This document shows positions 6,550-6,746 of a stretch of DNA of 6,746 nucleotides, in pieces. Numbering within the stretch: position 1 is the stretch's first letter; the number at the start of each line of letters is the position of its first letter. Source of the stretch: Chryseobacterium gleum (GTDB taxonomy: Bacteria > Bacteroidota > Bacteroidia > Flavobacteriales_D > Crocinitomicaceae); contig CAMCQL010000107.1 in NCBI GenBank assembly GCA_945877005.1, positions 1 to 6,746 on the forward strand. The letters are read 5' to 3'. A program made the position numbers and the translations under genes. Below the pieces are notes generated by a model that saw nothing but the letters and a program-made list of their open reading frames with translations, ran no database searches and was not told the DNA's origin.

Positions 6550-6746
6550 TCAATATCCTGCTTTGTGTTTTGGAAAAGCATTAAAAGTTCCTGTAGCAAT
6601 TGCAATAAGTTCATCGTTTTGATTTCTAACATTAGTTGATGCAACTAAAATACGTTTCCCTTGAGATATTACTTGAGCATGTGCGGTAATGATATCACCT
6701 AATTTAACTGGCTTTAAGTATTTTATCGACAATTCTATGGTGGATA
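6550..6746 (-). CDS. Hotdog-fold acyl-CoA thioesterase, PaaI/4HBT type, 5' end beyond the window
   Basis: C-terminal part (64 full codons) of a small cytoplasmic thioesterase that would hydrolyse acyl- or aryl-CoA thioesters. The frame is open to the right edge: STIE precedes the TTG at 6732-6730, so that TTG codes an internal leucine and is not the start. The visible pattern is that of the second half of the hotdog fold in the PaaI-like group: TIELSIKYLKPVKLGDIITA, followed by strands in QVISQGKRILVASTNVRN, a turn NDEL, and the last strand IAIATGTFNAF, ending KAGY and TGA (6552-6550). The family is usually about 130-150 residues, so roughly half, including the part with the usual catalytic Asp/Glu and the HGG-type motif, lies outside. 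It converges with the 172-residue protein, 70 bases apart, with no clear terminator stem between. Family is likely; substrate cannot be stated. Confidence 0.82.
   Translation of the reverse strand, partial: STIELSIKYLKPVKLGDIITAHAQVISQGKRILVASTNVRNQNDELIAIATGTFNAFPKHKAGY

Noticed and set aside
1..6746. Gene cluster for a novel defence, secretion or biosynthetic system
   Set aside because: Alternating strands, separate promoters and terminators, and unrelated enzyme families give no sign of a linked system; no mobile or phage genes are present.

Overview
The window is AT-rich and reads as chromosomal DNA of a member of the Bacteroidota, most likely the Flavobacteriales. The grounds are the base composition, the near absence of Shine-Dalgarno sequences, A-rich leaders before start codons, TAnnTTTG-type -7 boxes, an all-A/T stem-loop terminator, and proteins of Bacteroidota character. 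I could not run a taxonomic search, so genus is not called.

Layout, left to right: (1) a minus-strand acyl-ACP desaturase whose 3' end lies beyond the left edge; (2) a 168-bp divergent gap; (3) a plus-strand exported M1 zinc aminopeptidase of 808 residues; (4) a 22-bp convergent gap that is mostly a run of 13 T; (5) a minus-strand exported alpha/beta-hydrolase of 287 residues; (6) a 361-bp divergent gap with a pair of GTTTAAAC palindromes, several small inverted repeats and a good -7 box; (7) a plus-strand membrane acyltransferase (acyltransferase 3 family, 375 residues); (8) an A/T-only stem-loop terminator; (9) a plus-strand membrane-anchored protein of 172 residues with no known function; (10) a convergent gap of 70 bp; (11) a minus-strand hotdog-fold thioesterase whose 5' end lies beyond the right edge.

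The genes look like separate transcription units: strands alternate, and the one same-strand pair (acyltransferase and the 172-residue protein) is split by a terminator-like hairpin. Themes are lipid and acyl metabolism (desaturase, acyltransferase, thioesterase) and exported hydrolases (aminopeptidase, esterase-like protein), but nothing in the sequence ties them into one pathway. I see no mobile element, CRISPR array, tRNA, rRNA, phage gene or defence system. The window is mostly ordinary housekeeping or accessory chromosome. The items most worth a second look are the uncharacterised 172-residue protein and the structured 361-bp gap.
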